Shown one piece after another: positions 53,317 to 61,158 of a stretch of DNA of 64,000 bases. Below the pieces are notes generated by a model, which was not told where the DNA came from, searched no databases, and worked only from the letters and a program-made list of their open reading frames with translations. Source of the DNA: Photobacterium halotolerans DSM 18316 (GTDB lineage: Bacteria; Pseudomonadota; Gammaproteobacteria; Enterobacterales; Vibrionaceae); NCBI RefSeq assembly GCF_000425165.1, contig NZ_AULG01000013.1:124001-188000 (forward strand), written 5' to 3'. A program made the translations under genes and the position numbers. Position 1 is the first letter of the stretch. Each line of letters begins with the position of its first letter.

Positions 53317-53341
53317 GGGGCTCCCCAACTCAGTGCAGCTG

Positions 53342-53358
53342 TGCACTAAGATTGGCTG
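53342..53358. promoter_or_regulatory. Possible NtrC-type enhancer
   Basis: TGCACTAAGATTGGCTG resembles an NtrC site (TGCAC.A....GGTGCA) in its first half only. It lies about 120 bases upstream of the predicted nasA start, a usual enhancer distance. GTGCA-gctg-TGCAC overlaps it on the left. Confidence 0.25.
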
Positions 53359-53443
53359 TCTTAACCTGCGCGGCATCATGCGGCGGTGTTGTTATCAGAG
53401 ATAATTGTCTGAAATAAAACAACTTTGGCTGTTTGGTGAAAAC

Positions 53444-53459
53444 TGGCACACAAGATGCA
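53444..53459 (+). promoter_or_regulatory. Sigma-54 promoter of nasA-cobA
   Basis: TGGCAC at 53444-53449 and TGCA at 53456-53459 place GG and GC at the exact -24/-12 spacing of the sigma-54 consensus. The predicted start is near 53470, leaving a leader of about 120 bases that contains the attenuator. Sigma-54 dependence suggests nitrogen-limitation control through NtrC. Confidence 0.75.
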
Positions 53460-53470
53460 AAACAACTAAG

Positions 53471-53547
53471 GTACACGACATTCAACACTTGATACTTTGG
53501 TTTTAGGCATTGCAGCCACGTCCTCTCCCGGGGGCGTGGCTTTTTTT
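53471..53547 (+). promoter_or_regulatory. nasA leader with attenuator
   Basis: GCCACG (53515-53520) pairs with CGTGGC (53535-53540), followed by seven T: an intrinsic terminator inside the leader. Just before, GGC-ATTGCA-GCC (53506-53517) forms a hexaloop hairpin with A at loop position 1 and G at 4. Its right arm is the left arm of the terminator, so the two exclude each other. A longer G.U-containing stem (about 53464-53502) precedes it. I could not see a clear first hexaloop here. An ANTAR protein bound to the hairpin would allow read-through into nasA. Confidence 0.6.
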
Positions 53548-53589
53548 ATGCCTGAAACCGGCGCTAAGCGGGACGCGAAGGAGAAGAAT

Positions 53590-56262
53590 ATGAGCAACAC
53601 AGCCGGTCAGGTTGCAGGATGTAAGCAAGGTGAAGCAGTGAAGTCAGCCTGTCCCTATTGTGGTGTAGGTTGTGGTGTGGCGGTGCAAGGCAAGTTTCAG
53701 TCCGGCAGCCTGACCAAGCAGCCTGAAATAGTCGGTGATGTCTCTCATCCTGCCAATCATGGGGCTCTTTGCGTCAAAGGATCCGCACTGAAAGAAAGCC
53801 TGAACATACCCAATCGCCTGCTGTATCCGCGCCTGGGGGACAAGGAAGTCAGCTGGTCTGCTGCCACCGATGCTATCGCACAGAAGCTGAAGGAAACGGT
53901 TGCCAAACACGGCCCGGACAGTGTGGCCATGTATGTATCCGGTCAGTTGCTGACAGAAGATTACTATGTTGCCAACAAGCTGATGAAAGGCTTTATTGGT
54001 ACAGCCAATATCGATACCAATTCACGGCTCTGTATGTCCTCGGCGGTGGCGGCGCATAACCGGGCGTTCGGTGAAGATCTGGTCCCGGTTCATTATGACG
54101 ATATCGCAACAGCGGATCTTATCGTCATCGTCGGCGCCAATACCGCCTGGACGCACCCGGTATTGTTTCGCCGTATTCAGCAGGCCCGTGAAGCAAACCC
54201 GGATCTGCGTCTGGTCGTGATCGACCCCAGACGGACGACAACGGCGGAGCAGGCCGATCTCCACCTGCCGATTGCGAACGACGGCGATGTGCTGCTGTTT
54301 AACGGCCTGCTGCGTTATCTGTCTGATCACCATGCGCTGGATGACGATTTTATCGCGAGGCATTGTGAGGGCTTTGCGTCGCTGAAAGCTGAAATCAGCC
54401 GCGAGCCATACCGTCTGGCTCGCTGCGCGGAGACGCTGGGGCTGAGCCGGGAGCAGCTCAACGCTTTTTACGCGATGTTCAAAGATTCCCCGCATACCCT
54501 GACCCTGTTTTGTCAGGGTATTAATCAGTCGGCCAACGGTACCGATAAAGCCAACGCAATTATTAACTGTCATCTGGCCACCGGACGAATCGGTAAACCG
54601 GGGGCCGGACCATTCTCGCTGACCGGGCAACCCAACGCCATGGGCGGCCGCGAAGTCGGCGGGCTGGCAAACCAGCTGGCAGTCCACAGAGGCTTTGATC
54701 CGCAATCTGTCTCAGCGGTCGGCGATTTTTGGCAGGCGCCGAATATGGCCACTCAACCCGGGCTCAAAGCGGTTGAGCTGTTTGAGGCGATTCACCAGGG
54801 CAAGATCAAGTTTGTCTGGATTATTGCGACCAACCCTGTGGTGTCTTTGCCTGACAGCCGCAAAGTGGCGCAAGCCCTGGCGCGCTGCGAGTACGTGGTG
54901 GTGTCGGACATTTCGCCGGAAGCGGACACGGCAGCATTTGCTGATGTGTTGCTGCCGGCGGCCGGCTGGGGCGAGAAAGACGGCATGGTGACAAACTCTG
55001 AAAGGATGATCTCCCGTCAGCGGGCGTTTCTGCCTCCTCCCGGCGAGGCCAAAGCAGACTGGTGGGCTATCTGTGAAGTGGCTAAAACAATGGGCTTCAG
55101 CGGGTTTGATTTCGCCACGGTGGCGGATGTGTATCGCGAATACGCGGCCTTAAGCCGCATTAACCAGAATTCACCTTATCTGTTTGATATTTCAGCGTTA
55201 GCGTCAATGACGGATGCTGAATATGCCCACTGGCAACCGCAGCGCTGGCCGCTGGGCAGGGAGTCACACCTGTTCAGTGACGGGGTCTTCCCGACCGCCA
55301 GCGGCCGCGCCAGTCTGATCACTGTTCGTCATAACGAACAAGCGACCCGGCCCGGCGTCTGGTGGCTCAATACCGGACGTCAGCGCGATCAATGGCACAC
55401 TATGACGCGCACCGGGCATATAGCCAGGCTGGCCGAAAGCGAAACCGAGCCGACTGTGTATATTCATCCGCTCTCGGCCAGTAAAAATCAGCTCAGCGAA
55501 GGACAGCTGGTGTCACTGGGTTATAACGGCAACCACATGCTGGCCAAGCTGGCGGTCGATGATGGCTTGTCGCCAAACCAGCTCTACATGTCGATGCACT
55601 GGGCCGGGGCATTTGGTTTTGCCAGCCGGGTCAACCAGATGGTTGCGCCTGAGGTTGATCCCGTGTCGGGCCAGCCTGCCTTCAAATCGGCTGGTGTGAC
55701 GCTGTCACCGGCCCGGGCGGCCAGCTACGGGATCTGGATGGGCGCGCTGCCACCGCCGTTTGAGACAGATTTCCTCAGTTTCCAGACCGGAGAAAAGATC
55801 AATATCTGGCGCTTTGCCTGCCGCACGCCGCTGTCTAAATCCCACCTGTACGGCATCACACCGCAGGCCTTGGTGATTGACGATACCGGCAACGGCGGCT
55901 GGACGGCGCTGATGACAGCCGACAGCCGGTTAACCGCCATGTGCCTTGTGAGCGAGCAGCCACTCCGGTCTGATCCCCAGCCCTATACCGGCTTGTTTGA
56001 CAAGGCGTTTTCGGTCAGTGCTTTTCTGGCACTGGCGATCCAGGGACAGGCACCCTCAAAACTGGTGTGCAGCTGCTTCAGGGTAACGGACAGGCAGATT
56101 GTACAAGCCATTGAGCGCAATGGACTGACCAGCCTGGCGGGATTGCAGGCGCAACTCAAATGCGGCTCTAACTGCGGGTCTTGCCTTGGCGAAGTAAAGG
56201 CGCTGCTCAGACAGACGCAAGTGAACACGGAAGAAGCAGTGACGGAAGGAGAACAGGTATGA
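53590..56262 (+). CDS. nasA: NasA, assimilatory nitrate reductase catalytic subunit
   Basis: 890 residues. It reduces nitrate to nitrite in the cytoplasm using molybdenum-bis-MGD. The N-terminal [4Fe-4S] motif is CPYCGVGCGV then CVKGSAL. The Mo-domain has NSRLCMSSAVAAHNRAFGED (with the Mo-ligand type cysteine), VVIDPRRTTTAEQADLHLPI and GQPNAMGGREVGG. The molybdopterin-binding C-terminal domain has WWLNTGRQRDQWHTMTRTG. A BFD-like [2Fe-2S] domain ends the protein (CSCFRVTDRQIVQAI, CGSNCGSCL), giving the long NasA form found in Klebsiella. The start ATG 53590 has AAGGAGAA. The separate FAD subunit NasC is not visible here. Confidence 0.95.
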   Translation: MSNTAGQVAGCKQGEAVKSACPYCGVGCGVAVQGKFQSGSLTKQPEIVGDVSHPANHGALCVKGSALKESLNIPNRLLYPRLGDKEVSWSAATDAIAQKLKETVAKHGPDSVAMYVSGQLLTEDYYVANKLMKGFIGTANIDTNSRLCMSSAVAAHNRAFGEDLVPVHYDDIATADLIVIVGANTAWTHPVLFRRIQQAREANPDLRLVVIDPRRTTTAEQADLHLPIANDGDVLLFNGLLRYLSDHHALDDDFIARHCEGFASLKAEISREPYRLARCAETLGLSREQLNAFYAMFKDSPHTLTLFCQGINQSANGTDKANAIINCHLATGRIGKPGAGPFSLTGQPNAMGGREVGGLANQLAVHRGFDPQSVSAVGDFWQAPNMATQPGLKAVELFEAIHQGKIKFVWIIATNPVVSLPDSRKVAQALARCEYVVVSDISPEADTAAFADVLLPAAGWGEKDGMVTNSERMISRQRAFLPPPGEAKADWWAICEVAKTMGFSGFDFATVADVYREYAALSRINQNSPYLFDISALASMTDAEYAHWQPQRWPLGRESHLFSDGVFPTASGRASLITVRHNEQATRPGVWWLNTGRQRDQWHTMTRTGHIARLAESETEPTVYIHPLSASKNQLSEGQLVSLGYNGNHMLAKLAVDDGLSPNQLYMSMHWAGAFGFASRVNQMVAPEVDPVSGQPAFKSAGVTLSPARAASYGIWMGALPPPFETDFLSFQTGEKINIWRFACRTPLSKSHLYGITPQALVIDDTGNGGWTALMTADSRLTAMCLVSEQPLRSDPQPYTGLFDKAFSVSAFLALAIQGQAPSKLVCSCFRVTDRQIVQAIERNGLTSLAGLQAQLKCGSNCGSCLGEVKALLRQTQVNTEEAVTEGEQV

Positions 56263-57110
56263 GTACAGCAAAACCAATGACATCGACACACAGCACAGCG
56301 ACGGTAACCCGGCTCCAGTCGGTGCCGCACCGCCCTTCCGTCAGTCTGGTGGGGGCGGGGCCGGGCGATCCGGAGTTGCTGACCTTAAAAGCCCTCAAAG
56401 CTATTCAGCAGGCCGAAGTGCTGGTGTATGACCGCCTGGTCAGTGACGCCATTCTGGCGATGGCGAACCCGGATGCCGAGCGTATCTATGTGGGTAAGCG
56501 CTGCGGTCAGCCCAGCATGAAGCAGGAAGCCATTAATCAGGTACTGATCGAGCAGGCCAGACAAGGCCGCTATGTGGTGCGCCTGAAAGGTGGCGACCCG
56601 CTGATCTTCGGCCGTGGCGGGGAAGAAGGGCTGGCGCTGGCGGCAGAGGCGATCCCGTTTGATTTCGTGCCCGGCATTACCGCTGCCATTGGCTGCGCGG
56701 CATCCACCTCCATCCCGCTGACGCACAGAGAAATGTCCCGTTCAGTCACTCTGGTCACCGGCCATGTGGTGTCCGGTGCGTTACCTGCCTGGGCGCAACT
56801 GATTGGCGCGGGACAGACCATCGTCTTTTATATGGGGCTCGAGCAGGCCAGAGAGATCCACAGCGGCCTGACACTGGGCGGCCTGAGCAAGGACACACCG
56901 CTGGCTGTGGTCATTAAAGGCTGCACGCCGGATGAAAAAGTCCATGTGTCGTCATTGGGCAAGCTCACCAAACTGGGGCAGGCATTAAAAGGACAGTCAC
57001 CGGCATTACTCATCATCGGCGATGTTGTTGCACTGCGTGCCACCCTTAATCAAGCACTTAACTGCAACGATACCACCGAGACTAACCCTAAAGAGGTATT
57101 TTACGGCTGA
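56259..57110 (+). CDS. cobA: Uroporphyrinogen-III C-methyltransferase (siroheme branch)
   Basis: 283 residues of SUMT core: VSLVGAGPGDPELLTLKALK, VLVYDRLVSDAIL, the SAM loop VRLKGGDPLIFGRGGEEGLA and VPGITAAIGCAASTSIPLTH. It makes precorrin-2 for siroheme, the NirB cofactor. It lacks the CysG dehydrogenase/chelatase half. ATG 56259 overlaps the nasA stop (ATGA), so it is translationally coupled with nasA. About 30 extra residues precede the family core. Confidence 0.93.
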   Translation: MSTAKPMTSTHSTATVTRLQSVPHRPSVSLVGAGPGDPELLTLKALKAIQQAEVLVYDRLVSDAILAMANPDAERIYVGKRCGQPSMKQEAINQVLIEQARQGRYVVRLKGGDPLIFGRGGEEGLALAAEAIPFDFVPGITAAIGCAASTSIPLTHREMSRSVTLVTGHVVSGALPAWAQLIGAGQTIVFYMGLEQAREIHSGLTLGGLSKDTPLAVVIKGCTPDEKVHVSSLGKLTKLGQALKGQSPALLIIGDVVALRATLNQALNCNDTTETNPKEVFYG

Positions 57111-57121
57111 TTTTGACTAAG

Positions 57122-57137
57122 TGGCTGATTGCTTGCT
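57122..57137 (+). promoter_or_regulatory. Second sigma-54 promoter, before the ANTAR gene
   Basis: TGGC at 57122-57125 and TTGC at 57133-57136 have the exact -24/-12 spacing. The predicted start is near 57148, 41 bases upstream of the antiterminator start codon. It lies 11 bases past the cobA stop, so the downstream genes form their own nitrogen-controlled transcript. Confidence 0.65.
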
Positions 57138-57188
57138 TCTTTATGTATGAATGCGTGTTGAACCATTGTGTACAGGGAAGACAGGCCA

Positions 57189-57794
57189 ATGGCAAAGTCA
57201 GATCGAAAGCAAGTCGCCACCAACCATAAAGACACCAGTCAGATACTGGTTTGCAGCGACTGCACCCGGGAGCAGGCAAAGCTGACCGGCGAACTGGCGG
57301 CCAGATATGACAATGTTATCGGTTGTCGCTTCAGCCAGCTTGCGGCACTGACGGCACAGACGCAGGACAGTGCACTGGTGATCAGCTGGGCCAGAGCCGA
57401 TGCCGAGCTGAGGATGCTGGTAGACCATGCAGACAGCCAACGGTGGCCGCTGGTGGTACTGCTCCGGCAGCTTGAGCATCAGGATATCGACCGGCTCCCT
57501 GCACCTAATGGCTATGTGCTTTTACCGGCAGACTCAGCAACGGCGCTGAGTGTATGGGTAGAAAGGGCATGCCAGGTCAGGGACAGCCAAAGTCAGATGG
57601 AAAATGCGCTGGCGACGCTGAATCGCCGCCTTGAGGACAGGCGGCTGGTAGAGCAGGCCAAAGGGCTGCTGATGAAGCATCAGGGGCTGGATGAAGCAGA
57701 GGCCTATCGCCTGCTCCGTGAAGCTGCCATGCACAACAGCCAGAGTTTGGGGCAGATTGCGAAAAACCTGCTGCTGAGCCTGAACCGTATATGA
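57189..57794 (+). CDS. nasT: ANTAR-domain antiterminator (NasT/NasR-like)
   Basis: 201 residues. The C-terminal ANTAR domain (about 145-196) reads [40 protein letters not shown] then [10 protein letters not shown] and binds paired hexaloop hairpins in RNA. The N-terminal 120 residues look like a receiver fold ([35 protein letters not shown]), but the usual acidic pocket and phospho-acceptor aspartate are not present. The nitrate-sensing NIT domain of Klebsiella NasR is also absent. The gene is flanked by the two leaders it probably controls. ATG 57189 fits AGGGAAGACAGG upstream; a GTG at 57168 is the alternative. Confidence 0.88.
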   Translation: MAKSDRKQVATNHKDTSQILVCSDCTREQAKLTGELAARYDNVIGCRFSQLAALTAQTQDSALVISWARADAELRMLVDHADSQRWPLVVLLRQLEHQDIDRLPAPNGYVLLPADSATALSVWVERACQVRDSQSQMENALATLNRRLEDRRLVEQAKGLLMKHQGLDEAEAYRLLREAAMHNSQSLGQIAKNLLLSLNRI

Positions 57795-57797
57795 CCC

Positions 57798-57849
57798 GGC
57801 GCTAACGTCACGCGCCACTGAAAAATTGATCACTACAGCAACGTCGCTG
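57798..57849 (+). promoter_or_regulatory. ANTAR target: tandem hairpins with identical hexaloops
   Basis: Hairpin 1 is GGCGCT (57798-57803), loop AACGTC (57804-57809), right arm A(C)GCGCC (57810-57816). Hairpin 2 is CAGC (57836-57839), loop AACGTC (57840-57845), GCTG (57846-57849). Both loops have A at position 1 and G at position 4, the published hallmark of ANTAR-bound RNA. Hairpin 2 uses bases that form the left arm of the following terminator, so it can act as an antiterminator. Confidence 0.75.
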
Positions 57850-57881
57850 CTCCTTTCGGGGAGGGCGGCGTTTTTTGTTTT
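57840..57881 (+). terminator. Attenuator terminator before nrtA
   Basis: AACGTCGC (57840-57847) pairs with GCGGCGTT (57865-57872) with one G.U pair, and inner CTCC/GGAG. A T-rich tract follows to 57881. It lies 38 bases before the nrtA start and overlaps ANTAR hairpin 2. Confidence 0.8.
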
Positions 57882-57918
57882 TAACGCTTTGTTTTTTATC
57901 TATGGAAGAGGTTTGGAT

Positions 57919-59283
57919 ATGGAATCGATCAATCGATGGATGATAGCCGGCATCGCAAGTGCCAGCCTGATATCGCTGCCGGCACAGGCCCAGATAGGCC
58001 CGCCGGAAAAAGATGAGCTGAAGTTCGGCTTTATCAAGCTGACTGATATGGCCCCGCTGGCCGTGGCGTATGAAAATTTCTTTTTCGAAGACGAAGGCCT
58101 GTATGTGTCACTGGAAGCCCAGGCCAACTGGAAAGTGCTGCTGGACCGGGTAATTGACGGCGAACTGGATGGTGCCCACATGCTGGCCGGGCAGCCGATC
58201 GGTGCCACCATAGGCATAGGTACCCAAGCAGAAGTGATCACGGCGTTCAGCATGGATCTCAACGGCAATGCCATCACGGTGGCCAATAACGTCTGGGACG
58301 CGATCAAGCCGAACCTGGCGAAAACGGACAACGGCACTCCCCGGCACCCAATCAGCGCCAGCGTGCTCAAACCCGTGATTGCCTCGTATCAGGCGGACGG
58401 TAAGTCGTTCAACATGGGCATGGTGTTTCCTGTCTCCACACACAACTATGAGCTGCGTTACTGGCTAGCCGCCGGGGGAATACATCCGGGGTATTACGAT
58501 CCGGCCCACGGCGACAACAGCGGCCAGCGTCAGGCGGATGTGCTGCTGAGCGTCACCCCACCGCCGCAAATGCCGGCGACGCTGGAGGCCGCGACCATTC
58601 AGGGATACAGCGTCGGCGAGCCCTGGAATCAGCAGGCCGTATCCAAAGGGATAGGCGTACCGGTGATTACCGATTACGACATCTGGCGTAACAACCCGGA
58701 GAAAGTGTTCGGGGTCAGCAAAGCCTGGGCCGATGCCTATCCCAATACCCATATTCGAGTGGTGAAAGCCCTGATCCGCGCCGCGCACTGGCTTGACGAA
58801 AAAAACAATGCCAACCGGCAGGAAGCGGTGGCCTTACTCGCCCGCAGCCAGTATGTGGGGGCAGATGCCAGGGTGATTGCCAACAGCATGACGGGCACCT
58901 TTGAATATGAGAAAGGCGATATCCGCCCGGCGCCGGATTTCAATGTGTTCTTCCGCTACCACGCCACTTACCCGTATTACAGCGATGCCGTCTGGACCCT
59001 GACCCAGATGCGCCGCTGGGGGCAGATCCCTGAAGCGAAATCCGATGACTGGTATATGTCGATCGCCAGACAAGTCTACCGGCCGGATATCTACCGTCAG
59101 GCCGCTGAAGCCTTAATCGAAGAAGGCAAGCTGACGGCGGCCGATTTTCCTGACTTTGACCAGGAAGACGGTTTCCGTCCTCCCCAGCAAGGTTTTATCG
59201 ATCAGATCACTTTTGATGGCCAACAGCCCAATGCCTACCTCAACAAGTTCGCGATTGGTCTGAAAGGCGACGACACACTGTAA
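57919..59283 (+). CDS. nrtA: NrtA/NasF periplasmic nitrate-binding protein
   Basis: 454 residues. The N-terminal Sec signal is [20 protein letters not shown], then the NrtA/CmpA fold: [55 protein letters not shown] and [16 protein letters not shown]. It captures nitrate (or nitrite) for the NrtBC transporter. The export signal argues that this is the transport protein rather than the cytosolic sensor NasS. ATG 57919 begins the signal; the upstream open frame runs through the terminator. Confidence 0.93.
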   Translation: MESINRWMIAGIASASLISLPAQAQIGPPEKDELKFGFIKLTDMAPLAVAYENFFFEDEGLYVSLEAQANWKVLLDRVIDGELDGAHMLAGQPIGATIGIGTQAEVITAFSMDLNGNAITVANNVWDAIKPNLAKTDNGTPRHPISASVLKPVIASYQADGKSFNMGMVFPVSTHNYELRYWLAAGGIHPGYYDPAHGDNSGQRQADVLLSVTPPPQMPATLEAATIQGYSVGEPWNQQAVSKGIGVPVITDYDIWRNNPEKVFGVSKAWADAYPNTHIRVVKALIRAAHWLDEKNNANRQEAVALLARSQYVGADARVIANSMTGTFEYEKGDIRPAPDFNVFFRYHATYPYYSDAVWTLTQMRRWGQIPEAKSDDWYMSIARQVYRPDIYRQAAEALIEEGKLTAADFPDFDQEDGFRPPQQGFIDQITFDGQQPNAYLNKFAIGLKGDDTL

Positions 59284-59295
59284 GGAGTACCGCTC

Positions 59296-60267
59296 ATGGC
59301 ATCGATTCTCACATTACCGGCTATCCCGAAACCAGCCCGGGTGATTCATTTCAGTCGCGGACTGGCCTTTCCTGCGCTGGGACTGCTGGTTTTTCTGGTG
59401 ATCTGGCATCTGGCGGCCAGTCAGGTCAACACCTCGCTGGGGACTTTACCCGGCCCCGCGCAGACCTGGCAGCAATTCAGCGGTCTGGTGGACGAACATC
59501 AGCGTGAACGCAGCCGCGAAGCCGCGTTCTACGAGCGTCAGGAAAAGCGCAATACCGCCATACTGGCGCAAAATCCGCAGGCAGAGGTGAAAACCCGTGA
59601 GTACACAGGTAAGCCGACTTTCTTTGATCAGATTGGCACCAGTTTGCTGACCGTGGCCGCCGGTTTCCTGCTGGCTTCTGCCTTAGCCATTCCTGCCGGA
59701 ATCGTGCTGGGGCTGAACAAGAGTCTGTACGCGGCCTTTAACCCTGTGATTCAGCTGTTAAAACCGGTGTCGCCGCTGGCCTGGCTGCCTATCGTCACCA
59801 TGGTGGTGAGTGCGCTCTATGTCAGCGATGACCCTCTGGTGTCTAAGTCTTTTCTCAATTCGCTGTTTACCGTTGCGATGTGCAGCCTGTGGCCGACCTT
59901 GATCAATACGGCAGTGGGCGTCACCGCGGTCGATAACGATCTGCTCAACGTTAGCCGGGTACTCAAGCTGTCGCGCTGGCAGCATGTCCGAACCATAGTG
60001 CTGCCGTCTGCCGTGCCCATGATTTTCACCGGTCTGCGCTTGTCGCTCGGTGTGGCATGGATGGTGCTGATCGCCGCAGAAATGCTGGCGCAAAACCCGG
60101 GGCTGGGCAAGTTCGTCTGGGATGAGTTTCAAAACGGCAGCTCAGCCTCACTGGGCAGAATCATGGTGGCCGTTGTGACCATAGGTTTTATTGGTTTGCT
60201 GCTCGACCGCGGCATGCTCAGCCTGCAACGACATTTTTCATGGAATAAACAGCTGAGCCTGCGCTGA
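59296..60267 (+). CDS. nrtB: NrtB nitrate ABC permease
   Basis: 323 residues with six membrane segments, and a charged insert of about 50 residues after the first helix (RERSREAAFYERQEKRNTAI) as in proteobacterial NasE/NrtB. The EAA-type coupling loop lies near residue 220 (LLNVSRVLKLSRWQHVRTIV, then LPSAVPMIFTGLRLSLGVAW). It pairs with the downstream ATPase; the gap to nrtA is 12 bases. Confidence 0.93.
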   Translation: MASILTLPAIPKPARVIHFSRGLAFPALGLLVFLVIWHLAASQVNTSLGTLPGPAQTWQQFSGLVDEHQRERSREAAFYERQEKRNTAILAQNPQAEVKTREYTGKPTFFDQIGTSLLTVAAGFLLASALAIPAGIVLGLNKSLYAAFNPVIQLLKPVSPLAWLPIVTMVVSALYVSDDPLVSKSFLNSLFTVAMCSLWPTLINTAVGVTAVDNDLLNVSRVLKLSRWQHVRTIVLPSAVPMIFTGLRLSLGVAWMVLIAAEMLAQNPGLGKFVWDEFQNGSSASLGRIMVAVVTIGFIGLLLDRGMLSLQRHFSWNKQLSLR

Positions 60268-60292
60268 GTCAGCTGAAGACAAGGAGAGAACC

Positions 60293-61117
60293 ATGTCACG
60301 CGAATATTTATTGCTCAGTTATCTGGGAATGCGATTTCCGACGCCAAACGGCGAATTTGTGGCGCTGAAAGACGTCAACTTCACCATCAATAAAGGAGAA
60401 TTCATTTCTCTGATTGGTCACTCAGGGTGCGGTAAATCCACCGTGCTCAATCTGGTTGCGGGCTTGCTCGATGCAACGGACGGTGGGGTGATCCTGGAAG
60501 GCCGTGAAATTGACGGGCCGGGACCCGAACGGGCTGTGGTGTTTCAGAACCATGCCTTGCTGCCCTGGCTGACCGTGTACCAGAACGTCGAGCTGGCGGT
60601 GAAGCAGGTCTGCAAAGGCAAAGCGTCGGCGGCGATCCGCGATGAGGTGATGCATTACCTGCAACTGGTGCAGATGGATCACGCCCATGACAAGCGGCCG
60701 GATGAAATCTCCGGCGGGATGAAACAACGGGTCGGCATTGCCCGGGCGCTGGCCATGCAGCCCAAGGTGCTGCTGATGGACGAGCCCTTCGGCGCGCTGG
60801 ATGCCCTGACCCGTGCGCATCTGCAGGATGCCCTGATGGCGATTCAGGCCGAGCTCAATAACACCGTCATTATGATCACCCATGACGTCGATGAGGCGGT
60901 GCTGCTGTCAGACCGCATCGTGATGATGAGCAACGGCCCGGCGGCGACGATCGGCGAGGTGCTGGATATCGAATTGCCGCGGCCAAGGGACAGGGTCGCG
61001 CTGGCCGATGATCCGGTTTACCAGCGGCTGAGACAAAGCGTGCTGCGTTTCCTCTATGAGAAACAGCGCAAGGTGGAGCCGATCCCGGACAAGAAAAGCA
61101 ACAAGAAAGTGGCCTGA
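60293..61117 (+). CDS. nrtC: NrtC/D-type nitrate ABC ATPase
   Basis: 274 residues: Walker [12 protein letters not shown] near residue 42, Q-loop [20 protein letters not shown], signature [15 protein letters not shown], Walker [13 protein letters not shown] and ITHDVDEAV. It is a single ATPase domain, without the NrtA-like C-terminal regulatory domain of cyanobacterial NrtC. A good GGAGAG lies before the ATG. Confidence 0.94.
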   Translation: MSREYLLLSYLGMRFPTPNGEFVALKDVNFTINKGEFISLIGHSGCGKSTVLNLVAGLLDATDGGVILEGREIDGPGPERAVVFQNHALLPWLTVYQNVELAVKQVCKGKASAAIRDEVMHYLQLVQMDHAHDKRPDEISGGMKQRVGIARALAMQPKVLLMDEPFGALDALTRAHLQDALMAIQAELNNTVIMITHDVDEAVLLSDRIVMMSNGPAATIGEVLDIELPRPRDRVALADDPVYQRLRQSVLRFLYEKQRKVEPIPDKKSNKKVA

Positions 61118-61158
61118 TCGGGCGCAGCAGTGACATCGCGAATGTGCAGGAGAGTATT

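Noticed and set aside
57919..59283. NrtA-like protein as the cytosolic sensor NasS
   Set aside because: It has a clear export signal (hydrophobic core and AQAQ cleavage region) and is followed at once by the permease and ATPase genes, so it is the transport component.
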